64,000 nucleotides of DNA from JASGKO01 sp049840595 (GTDB lineage: Bacteria; Verrucomicrobiota; Verrucomicrobiia; Chthoniobacterales; Chthoniobacteraceae), in the NCBI GenBank assembly GCA_049840595.1, contig JASGKO010000036.1, positions 234,604 through 298,603 on the forward strand, in the 5' to 3' direction. The notes below the pieces were generated by a model. That model searched no databases. It saw only the letters and a list, made by a program, of their open reading frames with translations, and had not been told where the DNA came from. Made by a program: the position numbers and the translations under genes. Shown here piece after piece: positions 1-7,964 of this stretch (its first letter is position 1; every line of letters starts with the position of its first letter).

Positions 1-1
1 C

Positions 2-571
2 CTCCTCGTCGAGCAATGCGCTGCTCTTGAAAATTCCGCCGTCACTCCCAACGAAATCGCCGTTAACCAAGTCCTCTCCCAACTCAATCTCTCCGACACC
101 CAGCGGCAGGTCTTCTGGCGCGGTCTCTTCACCCGCTGGATGACTGACGCCAAGCCCGACAAAACCCTCCCGCTTCTCAAAGATCACCTCGACGACATCG
201 TCACCGATCCGGCCACGGCTGCGGGTCTCCTCGCTCTCGCCAAATCCACCAATACCTATCCGCAGATCACGGCTGCCCTCGAACCTGTCACCGCCCAGCG
301 CAGCCAGGATCTCTACAACCTGCCTCCCCTCCTTGCCTCCCTCTATACGGCCTGGGCTGCCAGCGAAAAATCCCCGGAGGCCGCGCTTCCGCATCTCCAG
401 CGCGCGCTCCAACTTGCCCCGCGCAATTACGCCATCGTCGAACAATTCAGCCGCACCTGCGCCGCGGCCAACCAGCGCCCTCTCGCAATTACCACCCTCC
501 ACCAATTCATCGCGGTCACCCGCAATGCCCGCGACAAAGCGGCGGCGACACATCTGCTTGAAACGATTTAA
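2..571 (+). CDS. C-terminal part of a TPR-like helical protein (partial)
   Basis: The reading frame is open from base 2 and ends with TAA at 569-571, giving the last 189 residues of a protein whose start lies outside the window. The sequence is alanine- and leucine-rich and helical. The stretch around residues 105-170 (AALPHLQRALQLAPRN followed by a second helical pair) resembles one or two tetratricopeptide repeats, which usually act in protein-protein contacts. No catalytic motif is visible. Its end overlaps by 4 bases the end of the convergent minus-strand gene. Function unknown; TPR assignment is moderate. Confidence 0.6.
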   Translation, partial: LLVEQCAALENSAVTPNEIAVNQVLSQLNLSDTQRQVFWRGLFTRWMTDAKPDKTLPLLKDHLDDIVTDPATAAGLLALAKSTNTYPQITAALEPVTAQRSQDLYNLPPLLASLYTAWAASEKSPEAALPHLQRALQLAPRNYAIVEQFSRTCAAANQRPLAITTLHQFIAVTRNARDKAAATHLLETI

Positions 572-996
572 GGGCCGACGGGGTTTCGATACGGACAATG
601 CCGGCACCCGCTACCGCAGCAGCTTCCGCGGCGAAGATGGTATTGCGCGGTGAAGACCATGGCCGGGCCTTCGTAGTAGAAATCGCCATCGATCAACGCC
701 GCAGGCTGAAAAGCGATTTTCTCACGCCCACGCTCGACCAGCTCTTCGCGGGTGATCTCCGAATCGGTCGCAATGGCCTCCAGACAATCCGGGCATAAAC
801 ACCGAGGCTCGGGCAGGTCGGCAGTCAGACGACGGACGGCCGCACCGGAAAGGGTCGGCTTTTCACACCAGCAGGGGCCTTTGTAGGCTTCGCCGGTTTC
901 CATCCGGCACTGGTTGGACCGCCCGCAGATCGGACAATGCCCCACGCGGTTGCACCAGCGTTGGGCATCGTCCACTTCTTCGGGTTCGCCTTTCAT
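568..996 (-). CDS. Cysteine-rich CWC domain plus DUF5522 protein
   Basis: A 142-residue protein with two small cysteine-rich modules. The N-terminal half has CPICGRSNQC, CWC and CLCPDC, matching the cysteine-rich CWC family. The C-terminal half has DGDFYYEG, MVFTAQYHLRRG and CCGSGCRHCPY, matching DUF5522. Both probably bind zinc or another metal; neither has a firmly known function. I chose the ATG at 996 because the longer frame (from 1047) would run back into the end of nrdA; from 996 the gap to the nrdA stop is 7 bases. It therefore looks like the last gene of the RNR operon, which may hint at a metal or redox role (inference). Confidence 0.75.
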   Translation of the reverse strand: MKGEPEEVDDAQRWCNRVGHCPICGRSNQCRMETGEAYKGPCWCEKPTLSGAAVRRLTADLPEPRCLCPDCLEAIATDSEITREELVERGREKIAFQPAALIDGDFYYEGPAMVFTAQYHLRRGSCCGSGCRHCPYRNPVGP

Positions 997-1003
997 GGCG
1001 CGG

Positions 1004-3844
1004 TTACTGGCAGGCTTCGCAGGTGCCGCCGTTGCGCATGGCTTCAATCGAGCAGGCGGTTTTTTCCGCCTCGGTGAACTCGCGCTTCGCAGGCTCCGGA
1101 GTGCGGCGGTCGCGGTTGGCGGAATCGATGGCGCTTTTGTTGAGCGTGCGGAGGTAGTAGGTCGTCTTGAGGCCGCGCTCCCACGCCTCGCGATACATGA
1201 AGCTCGCGGTGCGGGCGTCGCTTTCGGCCAGCCACAGATTGGTGCTCTGTGCCTGGTCGATCCACTTCTGACGCGCGGCCGCGCATTGCAGAATCCACGT
1301 GGGCGCGATTTCGAAAGCCGTCTTGTAGAGCCGCTTCAATTCCTCGGGCACGCGGTCGATCGGCTGCACGCTGCCGTCGAAATACTTCAGATCGGCCAGC
1401 ATTTCCTCGTCCCACAGGCCGAGCGCCTGCAGATCGCGCAACAGATGATCGTTGGTGCGAATGAATTCGCCGCTCAGGTTCGACTTCGTGTGGATGTGCT
1501 TGTAGGTCGGCTCGATGCACGGGGTGCAGCCGAGGATGTTGGAAATTGTCGCGGTCGGCGCGATGGCGAGGCAGTTCGAATTGCGCATGCCCTGCTTCGC
1601 AATCTTTTGCCGCAGCGTGCCCCAATCCATCCGCGAACCGCGCTCCACCTGCACCGCGACGCCACGCTCGCGCTCGAGCAGTTCGAGCGTATCCAGTGGC
1701 AGCATTCCGCGGTCCCACTTCGAGCCCGCATAGCTTTCGTAGCGGCCACGCTCGGAGGCCAGATCGCTCGAGGCTTCGTAGGCAAAATAGGCAATCGCTT
1801 CCAGCGCCTCGTCGTTGAACGCCACGGCTTCGGCCGAGTCGAAAGCCACGCGCTTGTCGTAAAGCGCATCCTGCAAGCCCATGACGCCAAGCCCGACGGG
1901 ACGGTGCCGGCGATTCGAATACGCCGCCGCGTCCACGGGGTAGAAATTGATATCGATCACGTTGTCCAGCATGCGCATGAGCACCGAGACGGTGCCGCGC
2001 AGCTTTTCCAAATCGAGCGAACCATCTTCACGCAGGTGCGCCGAGAGATTGATCGAGGCCAGATTGCAGACCGCCACTTCGTCGCTGTTGGTGTTCAGGG
2101 TGATCTCGGTGCACAGGTTCGAGTTGTGGATTACCCCGGCGTGATCCTGCGGGCTGCGCAGGTTGCACGGATCCTTGAAAGTCATCCACGGATGGCCGGT
2201 CTCGAAGAGCATCTCCAGCATGCGCTTCCACAGGGCGAGCACGCGTACCTTGCGGCTCCAGAGCTTGCCATCGGCAGCCATCTGCTCGTACTGCTCATAG
2301 CGTTGCTCGAAGGCACGACCGGAAAGTTTCGTGAGATCCGACACTTCGTTGCTGCGGAAGAGCGACCACGTGGCGTCCTTCGCCAGCACCCCGTCGGAGA
2401 TCAGCTTCAGCCGCTTCATGAACAGGTCGGGAATCCAGTGCGCCGTGTTCATATTGTGCGTGCGGCGCCGTTCGTCGCCAGTTTCCTTGCGCAGGTCGAG
2501 GAAGTCCTCCACATCCGAGTGCCAGAGCTCCAGATAGCTGCACAATGCCCCGGGACGCTTGCCGCCCTGGTTCACGGCGATCGCGATGTCGTTACTCACC
2601 TTGAGGAAGGGAATGACCCCGCTCGATTCGCCATTGGTGCCGTGAATATAGGCACCCGAGCCGCGAATCGCCGTCCACGAGCAGCCCAGGCCGCCGGCCC
2701 ACTTCGAAAGATGCGAGAACCGGCGCCAGGTCTCCGTAATTTCCTCGATGCTGTCGCCACAATAGAGCAGGTAGCAACTGGAAAGCTGCGGATGATTGGT
2801 GCCGGCATTGAACAGCGTCGGCGTCGAACTGCATGCCCGGCGCGACTTGTAGATGCCGTAAAATTCGATCGCGCGGCCTTCGCGTTCCGCCTCCAGAATC
2901 GACAGCCCCATCGCCACGCGCAGCCAGAAGACCTGCGGCGCTTCGAGCCGGCGCTTGCGACCGGTAACCGTATCGGTGTCATGGATCAGATAGCGGTCGA
3001 ACAGCGTCTGGATGCCGATGAAGTCGAACTGCAAATCGGCAAACGGATCAAGCGCCGCCGCCAGGCGGTTGAGGTCAAATTCCGCGAGGCGTGGATCGAG
3101 ACGCTTCAACGCGATGCCTTTCGGGATATAGTCGAGGAACGCCTTGCGGTGCGCCTCCTTGAGCGCCTGCGGGCCGTCCGCCGTCTTCCACGGCAGCGTC
3201 TCCTCATAGATGTAACTGAGCAAAATCCGCGCGGAGAAAAAGCGGGCGTCGGCATCCACATCCAGCAGCGACTTGGCATTGAGCACGATCGTATCGCGAC
3301 GTTCGCGCTCGGTAAGATTGATGGAGGTGCTGCGCAACAGGCGCGTCACCAGCTCGTCATCCGTAATCGTCAGCTTCAACCCGATCTTCGCGAAGGAAAT
3401 GCGGGCGCGGATATCGGCCAGTTGCTCGCGGGTGGCAAGCTCGAGCTGGCGGCTTGAATCATCGGGCGTCAACTCCCCACGTTCCCGCTCCGCGGCCCGG
3501 CGCGCCCGGTATTTGCCATACGCCAGCGCCACCCTGGCCTGCCCCATGTCGATCAAGATCTCCTCGACCAGATCCTGCAAATGCTCGATGTGCACAAAAC
3601 TCGGACGCTCGATCGCCATCCGCCCCTCGATCCGGCGCTGCACCTCGCGGCCGATCTCCTCGTCCTGCCCCTCGGCAAAGCAGGCCGCCGCGACGGCGCG
3701 CGCGATCTTGTGGCCCATCCACGCCACCACGCGGGGCTTGCCCGAGTCGTCTCCCGGCACATCGCGTCGGATCACCTGCGGGAAATCCGCCGCCCCCACG
3801 GCGGGGAGTTCATTCTGAAGCGAAAAGCTGGCTGTCGTATTCAT
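1004..3844 (-). CDS. nrdA: Ribonucleoside-diphosphate reductase alpha subunit (class I, R1)
   Basis: This 946-residue protein is the large catalytic subunit of class I ribonucleotide reductase, which converts ribonucleoside diphosphates to deoxyribonucleotides in the cytoplasm. An N-terminal ATP-cone-like region (about residues 36-120) should mediate overall activity control. The active site is complete: Cys357 (SSCYLL) and Cys593 (VCNLAS) as the redox pair, the Asn576-Leu-Cys578-Thr-Glu580 loop, the PTATISN motif, the Tyr896-Tyr897 radical-transfer pair, and the C-terminal Cys942-x-x-Cys945 re-reduction motif. The length is greater than E. coli NrdA because of the extended N-terminus. It lies 65 bases downstream of dcd, third gene in the nrdB-dcd-nrdA operon, and probably falls under the upstream cobalamin riboswitch. 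Confidence 0.97.
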   Translation of the reverse strand: MNTTASFSLQNELPAVGAADFPQVIRRDVPGDDSGKPRVVAWMGHKIARAVAAACFAEGQDEEIGREVQRRIEGRMAIERPSFVHIEHLQDLVEEILIDMGQARVALAYGKYRARRAAERERGELTPDDSSRQLELATREQLADIRARISFAKIGLKLTITDDELVTRLLRSTSINLTERERRDTIVLNAKSLLDVDADARFFSARILLSYIYEETLPWKTADGPQALKEAHRKAFLDYIPKGIALKRLDPRLAEFDLNRLAAALDPFADLQFDFIGIQTLFDRYLIHDTDTVTGRKRRLEAPQVFWLRVAMGLSILEAEREGRAIEFYGIYKSRRACSSTPTLFNAGTNHPQLSSCYLLYCGDSIEEITETWRRFSHLSKWAGGLGCSWTAIRGSGAYIHGTNGESSGVIPFLKVSNDIAIAVNQGGKRPGALCSYLELWHSDVEDFLDLRKETGDERRRTHNMNTAHWIPDLFMKRLKLISDGVLAKDATWSLFRSNEVSDLTKLSGRAFEQRYEQYEQMAADGKLWSRKVRVLALWKRMLEMLFETGHPWMTFKDPCNLRSPQDHAGVIHNSNLCTEITLNTNSDEVAVCNLASINLSAHLREDGSLDLEKLRGTVSVLMRMLDNVIDINFYPVDAAAYSNRRHRPVGLGVMGLQDALYDKRVAFDSAEAVAFNDEALEAIAYFAYEASSDLASERGRYESYAGSKWDRGMLPLDTLELLERERGVAVQVERGSRMDWGTLRQKIAKQGMRNSNCLAIAPTATISNILGCTPCIEPTYKHIHTKSNLSGEFIRTNDHLLRDLQALGLWDEEMLADLKYFDGSVQPIDRVPEELKRLYKTAFEIAPTWILQCAAARQKWIDQAQSTNLWLAESDARTASFMYREAWERGLKTTYYLRTLNKSAIDSANRDRRTPEPAKREFTEAEKTACSIEAMRNGGTCEACQ

Positions 3845-3909
3845 GGAAATCGTCTGGGTTTCGTCGTTGGCTCTCTGCTAAATCGTTGGTCGTCTGCTGC
3901 GGTGATGCC

Positions 3910-4479
3910 TTACATTCTTGGCACGGTAATTCCGGTCTGCGACTGGTACTTGCCGCCGCGGTCGCGGTAGCTTACCTCGCACGGCTCATTGGCGGCCAGG
4001 AACAAGACCTGCGCCAGCCCCTCGCCCGCGTAAATCTTCGCCGGCAACGGCGTGGTATTGGAAATTTCCAGCGTGACATGGCCTTCCCACTCCGGTTCGA
4101 AGGGCGTCACGTTCACGATGATGCCGCACCGGGCATAGGTGCTCTTGCCCACGCAGAGCGTGAGCACATCGCGCGGGATGCGGAAATACTCCACACTCCG
4201 GGCCAGGGCAAACGAGTTGGGCGGCACGATGCATACGTCGGTCTGCACATAAACGAATGACTTGGGATCGAACGCCTTCGGGTCCACCACCGTGTTGAAA
4301 ACATTCGTAAACACCTTGAACTCATCCGCCACCCGCAAGTCGTAGCCGTAGCTCGACAGGCCGTAGCTGATCACCGGTGCTTCATCACCGGCGCGGCGCA
4401 CGAGCTTCTCCTCGAAAGGCTCGATCATCCCGTGTTCCTTCGCCATCCGGCGAATCCATTGGTCAGCATGCACGCCCAT
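3910..4479 (-). CDS. dcd: dCTP deaminase
   Basis: A 189-residue member of the dCTP deaminase/dUTPase family, which converts dCTP to dUTP and so supplies dUMP for thymidylate synthesis. Family features visible are SSYGYDLR near residue 42, the VGKSTYAR substrate loop, the NVTPFEPEWEGHVTLE core with the catalytic glutamate region, and a C-terminal tail (GGKYQSQTGI) that closes over the active site. Whether it is mono- or bifunctional (also hydrolysing dUTP) cannot be told. Its ATG overlaps the nrdB stop in a TAATG junction at 4477-4481, which fixes the start and suggests translational coupling to nrdB. Confidence 0.93.
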   Translation of the reverse strand: MGVHADQWIRRMAKEHGMIEPFEEKLVRRAGDEAPVISYGLSSYGYDLRVADEFKVFTNVFNTVVDPKAFDPKSFVYVQTDVCIVPPNSFALARSVEYFRIPRDVLTLCVGKSTYARCGIIVNVTPFEPEWEGHVTLEISNTTPLPAKIYAGEGLAQVLFLAANEPCEVSYRDRGGKYQSQTGITVPRM

Positions 4480-5672
4480 TAGATCAGATCGTCCTCCGCC
4501 GTGTTTTTGACGCTGCCGCTGGTCTGGTATTCCGTGACCCGGGTCTCGAAGAAATTCTTTTCCTTGCGCAGGAAGATCACCTCATCCAGCCAGGCAAACG
4601 GATTGGCCCGCACTTCGGAAAGGCGCGGCAGGTCCAGGCCGGCCAGACGCCGATCCGCATTGAAATCCACATAGGTCAGGAAATCCGCCTGCGTCATGCC
4701 CACGCCGTCCTCGGGCAGGCAGTCGCGCACGAATTCCTTCTCCAATTCCACACCTTCGCGCATGAATTCCACGAGTTCCGCGCGGAATTCCGGCGTCCAC
4801 ATATCCGGGTTCTCCACGATCAACTGCGAGAGGATGTAGCGGCCCAATTCGATGTGATTGCTCTCATCGCGGAGCGTGTATTGGAACATCTGCCCGATGC
4901 CGGTCATCTTGTTCTGCCGGTGCAGCGAGAGGATCATCGCAAAGAGCGCGTAGAACTGCGTGCCTTCCATCACCTGCGTAATCCCGAAAATCGCCTTCGC
5001 GAACTTCTGCTTGTTCTCCGTCTTCGTAAGATCGATGCCCATCTTCAACTCCGGCATCTGCCGCGTAATGAAAGCATTCTTTCTCTGCACACTTGGAATG
5101 TCGCTGAACTTCGCGGTCACTTCGTCGAGATCGATATTCAGCGAGCCGATGATGTGGAGCAGCGAATCCATGTGGATGCTTTCCTCCGCGATATGCCGCA
5201 ACGAGGCGTGCTTCAGTTCCGCTGCGGTGAGATTGTCCTCAATCACGTGCAGCACCGAATCGCCCACGATGCCCTCGGCGGCGGAGAAATAGCCGACGCC
5301 CATTTCGATGATCCAGCGTTCCTTCGGCGAGAGCGCGTTGGTGTTCCACTGCTGGGCATCGCGCGTCATGTCGATCACATCCGGCTCCCAATGGTTCGCC
5401 TTCATCTGCTTATAGATGCGATAGGCCTCATGGTACTTCAGCGGCAGGATGTTCAGTTCCGCACTCCGCTGCCCGTTGATCACCCGTTTACCGGCCAGGC
5501 GGGCACGCGCCTTTGCCTTGTCCAGACGGAAGGTCTTGGCCCCCATCTGGTAAACCACAAAGTCCCCCTCCTCACGCGTCTCCACCGCACCAGAGCCGCC
5601 GGCGCCCCGGTCGCCATCGTCCATCCACTGCGCCACGCCGGCGCCCGTTGTGTTTAAAAGTGATTCGTTCAT
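4479..5672 (-). CDS. nrdB: Ribonucleotide reductase beta subunit, class Ic-like (no radical tyrosine)
   Basis: The 397-residue small subunit (R2), which holds the metal site that starts radical chemistry in NrdA. Metal ligands by motif are Glu133 (AAEG), Glu164 and His167 (EESIH), Glu236 (VMEG), and Glu270 and His273 (RDESNH). In E. coli R2 the first ligand is Asp84 and the radical site is Tyr122. Here the first ligand is Glu133 and the Tyr122 position (His167+4) is Leu171. Both changes match the class Ic pattern of Chlamydia trachomatis R2 (Glu89, Phe127), which uses a Mn/Fe cofactor. The region HRQNKM through NFFETRV is also strikingly Chlamydia-like. It is the first gene of the operon, 72 bases below an intrinsic terminator and a cobalamin riboswitch. 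Confidence 0.95.
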   Translation of the reverse strand: MNESLLNTTGAGVAQWMDDGDRGAGGSGAVETREEGDFVVYQMGAKTFRLDKAKARARLAGKRVINGQRSAELNILPLKYHEAYRIYKQMKANHWEPDVIDMTRDAQQWNTNALSPKERWIIEMGVGYFSAAEGIVGDSVLHVIEDNLTAAELKHASLRHIAEESIHMDSLLHIIGSLNIDLDEVTAKFSDIPSVQRKNAFITRQMPELKMGIDLTKTENKQKFAKAIFGITQVMEGTQFYALFAMILSLHRQNKMTGIGQMFQYTLRDESNHIELGRYILSQLIVENPDMWTPEFRAELVEFMREGVELEKEFVRDCLPEDGVGMTQADFLTYVDFNADRRLAGLDLPRLSEVRANPFAWLDEVIFLRKEKNFFETRVTEYQTSGSVKNTAEDDLI

Positions 5673-5743
5673 CGGATTTTAGTTTCGTTTCGTCCGTGGG
5701 CGCCAACCCACAGAACCAATAGTTTCTGGAAAAATCCGGGCAC

Positions 5744-5793
5744 AAAAAAAGCCTTCGGAAAATCCCGGCAGGATTTTTAGGAAAACCGAAGGC
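5744..5793 (-). terminator. Intrinsic terminator between riboswitch and nrdB
   Basis: On the minus strand GCCTTCGG (5786-5793) pairs perfectly with CCGAAGGC (5751-5758). An inner stem AAAATCC/GGATTTT (5759-5765 with 5771-5777) closes on a CGGCA loop. The hairpin is followed directly by seven Ts (5750-5744). It lies after the cobalamin riboswitch and 72 bases before the nrdB start, the expected layout for ligand-controlled transcription attenuation. Confidence 0.9.
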
Positions 5794-5920
5794 CGCACCG
5801 CGCAGGCACCTTCGTCCATGCCCTCCAGCGCGAAAATCAGTCTCACAGCAATCCCATCACGGTTCTTGGCGGAACCGCTTTTCTGGCCTCGCAAGGCGAA
5901 GCGTTGATGAGTGGCGAAAA

Positions 5921-6116
5921 GCAGGTCTTCTGACTCCAAGGTCGTCCTACTCACCCCGCCTTACCGCGCCAAACCGCACGCAGTGGCATTGTGGGGCTTT
6001 CGTCGCTTGTTACAGCGGCGCTACCGTCCGGGATTTGCACCCGATTCCCTATTCTCTTCAGGCCGTAACCTGAAGCACTCCTCGCCAAAAGAGGAAACCA
6101 CAACCGGTGGTGCCCT
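5921..6116 (-). ncRNA. Cobalamin (adenosylcobalamin) riboswitch
   Basis: The reverse complement carries the conserved elements of the cobalamin aptamer in order: AATAGGGAATCGGGTGCAAA near 6040, CGCCGCTGTAAC, then AAAGCC with the B12-box-like ATGCCACTG near 6000, GGTAAGGCGGGG, GACCTTGGAGTCAGAAGACC, and a closing ACCTGC at 5921. Cobalamin riboswitches repress the genes below them when adenosylcobalamin is abundant. The gene below is a B12-independent class I RNR. That fits the known Streptomyces logic, in which a B12 riboswitch shuts off class Ia RNR while a B12-dependent class II RNR works. The 5' boundary is approximate. Confidence 0.93.
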
Positions 6117-6136
6117 CATTTCAAAGAACTACCGCA

Positions 6137-6166
6137 TATATGCCCTACATCTGGTATTTTGGTCAA
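6137..6166 (-). promoter_or_regulatory. Possible sigma-70 promoter for the riboswitch-RNR transcript
   Basis: On the minus strand TTGACC (6161-6166) is followed after 18 bases by CATATA (6137-6142). It sits about 20 bases before the estimated 5' end of the cobalamin riboswitch, where its promoter should be. The -10 match is only fair, so this is a suggestion from position as much as sequence. Confidence 0.35.
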
Positions 6167-6297
6167 TCCATTTCCCCCAATTTTCGGGCTTTTTCTTGCC
6201 CTTCTCTGTAAACATTTTCACCAACGAAATTTCCAACCAAAAAGAGACACCATCGCAACATGAATTTCCCCACCATCGATGCCCAAAATGCCCTGAC

Positions 6298-6729
6298 CTA
6301 AATGGGTGGCTGAATTTGTTTTTCGGGGAAAAGCGCTTTGATCTCCGGGCGAGTGAGAACTCCATAGCCCCACCACGAAAAGAGTCCCAATCCCATACCG
6401 GCCAAAGAGCACCCCAAGCGCACCTCCAGCGCTGAAAAACCGGCGACACTGGTCACTCCAAAAAAGAGAACCAAGGCCGCCCCGACGAAAGAGATCACCA
6501 TAGTGAAGGCAGCCAGAAATACGCCCGCCTTTCGCCAAAAAGGTCGAAGCCTCAACAGCCCCACTCCGACCAATAAATGAACGACATCCAGTCTGATCAT
6601 CAGATGCCCCGAAGGACTCGGTCGGCTCATCATCCATATTGCCCAAATACCACTCCCGATGAACGCCAGAGCCACAATCACCAACGGCATCGGGCGTGCT
6701 TGCGGCGTGGTTGAAGGAAAAGAATCCAT
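6298..6729 (-). CDS. Small multi-pass membrane protein, unknown function
   Basis: A 143-residue protein with four hydrophobic stretches: about residues 14-33, 46-61, 68-91 and 102-126. They are separated by short basic loops (RLRPFWRK, LTRPEIK), consistent with a four-helix inner-membrane protein. I see no enzyme motif and do not recognise the family. It sits alone upstream of the cobalamin riboswitch on the same strand, and nothing in the context suggests its role. An antisense frame overlaps its start but has no protein-like features. Confidence 0.55.
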   Translation of the reverse strand: MDSFPSTTPQARPMPLVIVALAFIGSGIWAIWMMSRPSPSGHLMIRLDVVHLLVGVGLLRLRPFWRKAGVFLAAFTMVISFVGAALVLFFGVTSVAGFSALEVRLGCSLAGMGLGLFSWWGYGVLTRPEIKALFPEKQIQPPI

Positions 6730-6803
6730 CTGCGGGAAGCGAACTAATCCAATCTATTCACCAAGCGGTCGCTGGGACAATTCCTAATTCCAAACAGAAT
6801 CCC

Positions 6804-7076
6804 TCACTCCGCTGTCGTCGGATCAATCACCCGCTTTATTTCCGATACCTTGTTTGCCGGAAAACCACCTTTCGCGGCGTGTTCCTTCACCAGCTCTTCG
6901 TTGGGTGCAATATAGACACAATAGACCTTGTCATCGGTTACATAGCTCTGCACCCACTGAATCTCCGGCCCCAGCTGTCGCAATACCCCGCAGGAAGTTT
7001 GCGAAATTGCCTGCAGTTCTTCACCCGAGAGCTTTCCCGCCCCCGGAATCTCACGCTCGATCACATATTTAGGCAT
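6804..7076 (-). CDS. DUF4242 family protein
   Basis: A 90-residue protein that opens PKYVIEREIPGAG, continues with GPEIQWVQSYVTDDKVYCVY and ends in VIDPTTAE, the pattern of the DUF4242 family. Members are small ferredoxin-like-fold proteins, some described as nickel-binding, with no settled function. The start at 7076 is preferred over 7094 because the family begins MPKYV and an AGGAAA ribosome-binding site lies 6-8 bases upstream. Single-gene unit by spacing. Confidence 0.85.
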   Translation of the reverse strand: MPKYVIEREIPGAGKLSGEELQAISQTSCGVLRQLGPEIQWVQSYVTDDKVYCVYIAPNEELVKEHAAKGGFPANKVSEIKRVIDPTTAE

Positions 7077-7128
7077 GACTTGATTTCCTATCATTTTTAG
7101 GAATCATCTGCCAAGCCACATTACACGG

Positions 7129-7326
7129 TTATTTAATCTCCGGCGAAGCTTCCTTCTCCCGTCGTTCCCGGCCTGCTTGCAAGCGCAAGCTCAGCGTCTC
7201 TGCCTCCTCCAGCCACTCCAGTTTTTCGCGGAAAGTCATCTGCCGATCCAGCCGTCGGTCAAATTCCCGGCTGCCTTCGGCAGTTCCCCATTTCCAGTCC
7301 GGCTTGATGACTTCGTCTTCGTTCAT
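7129..7326 (-). CDS. Small charged protein encoded with a nucleotidyltransferase
   Basis: A 65-residue, highly charged, mostly helical protein (for example MTFREKLEWLEEAETLSLRL). Its ATG overlaps the stop of the upstream nucleotidyltransferase gene (ATGA at 7323-7326), so the two are surely cotranslated. I do not recognise a family. The pairing resembles nucleotidyltransferase toxin or antitoxin modules, where a small partner neutralises or is modified by the enzyme. The partner here is too short to be a HEPN domain, so that reading is only an inference. Confidence 0.6.
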   Translation of the reverse strand: MNEDEVIKPDWKWGTAEGSREFDRRLDRQMTFREKLEWLEEAETLSLRLQAGRERREKEASPEIK

Positions 7327-7814
7327 TGAACTCTTATAAGTTCCTCAATATCCAGCAAATCCTGGGGTCGTCCAGCTTCACGCTTCATTTGCAACAAGGC
7401 TGGCAACGAAAGAAACGCCGCCTCCACGCCCGGCGCCACCTCCTGCAGCATGGCCTGCGCGCGTTCGGCAGTAAATTCAAAGGGTTCGTAAATGAAAATG
7501 TCGATCGGCGTTCGCTGATGCCTGTCGCTCCAGAGTTTTAACACAAGCATCTGCTTCTCCCGCTTCCAGACCGCCCTCATCTCCGGGTCCAGGACGTCCT
7601 TCATCTCCACCGGGATGGCAATTTGATAGCCAATTTCAAACAAGCAGTTCAATCCGCGTTCGATGTTTTTACTTTCCAACCGGATCACCAGATCCACATC
7701 CCGCGTCAACCGCACAAATCCATGAGCATTCACAGCCAGCCCCCCCACCACCAGATATTCGATCCCGGCGTCGTTCAGTGCTTTAATGATCGCTTCGATG
7801 CTTCGAGTTTCCAT
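7323..7814 (-). CDS. Nucleotidyltransferase-fold protein (AbiEii/DUF6036-like)
   Basis: A 163-residue protein with the nucleotidyltransferase signature: VVGGLAVNAHG (residues about 21-31) followed by TRDVDLVIRL, giving the GG...DxD-like catalytic core. A third acidic residue probably lies in PIDIFIYEPF (about residue 110). Such proteins transfer nucleotides to RNA, proteins or small molecules, and stand-alone versions often occur in toxin-antitoxin pairs. The C-terminal LLQMKREAGRPQDLLDIEEL is typical of this group. First gene of a two-gene unit with the 65-residue protein; target unknown. Confidence 0.8.
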   Translation of the reverse strand: METRSIEAIIKALNDAGIEYLVVGGLAVNAHGFVRLTRDVDLVIRLESKNIERGLNCLFEIGYQIAIPVEMKDVLDPEMRAVWKREKQMLVLKLWSDRHQRTPIDIFIYEPFEFTAERAQAMLQEVAPGVEAAFLSLPALLQMKREAGRPQDLLDIEELIRVQ

Positions 7815-7964
7815 GAGAATGGGTGTCTGCCATTACCACCCTTCCAAAACCGTCTAGAAATCAAAAGCTCAAAAGCTGTTTCCACCCGTAAGCTTCGCGG
7901 TTAACTTTCTCTCATATATTCCCACTTCCCATCTCCGGCATTTCCCGCCAAAGATAGCGTTCCC

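Noticed and set aside
914..3457. Long open frame (847 codons) on the plus strand
   Set aside because: It lies entirely antisense to nrdA and the end of its operon. Its Arg/Ala/His-rich composition is that of a mirror frame in GC-rich coding sequence.
4377..5657. Long open frame on the plus strand
   Set aside because: Antisense to nrdB and dcd, whose motifs are complete; composition typical of a shadow frame.
5679..5954. 91-codon minus-strand frame ahead of nrdB
   Set aside because: It crosses the intrinsic terminator and the 3' end of the cobalamin riboswitch and has no protein-like features; it is leader RNA.
5911..6435. 174-codon plus-strand frame over the riboswitch
   Set aside because: It is the antisense of the aptamer and of the small membrane protein gene; no ribosome-binding site or motif.
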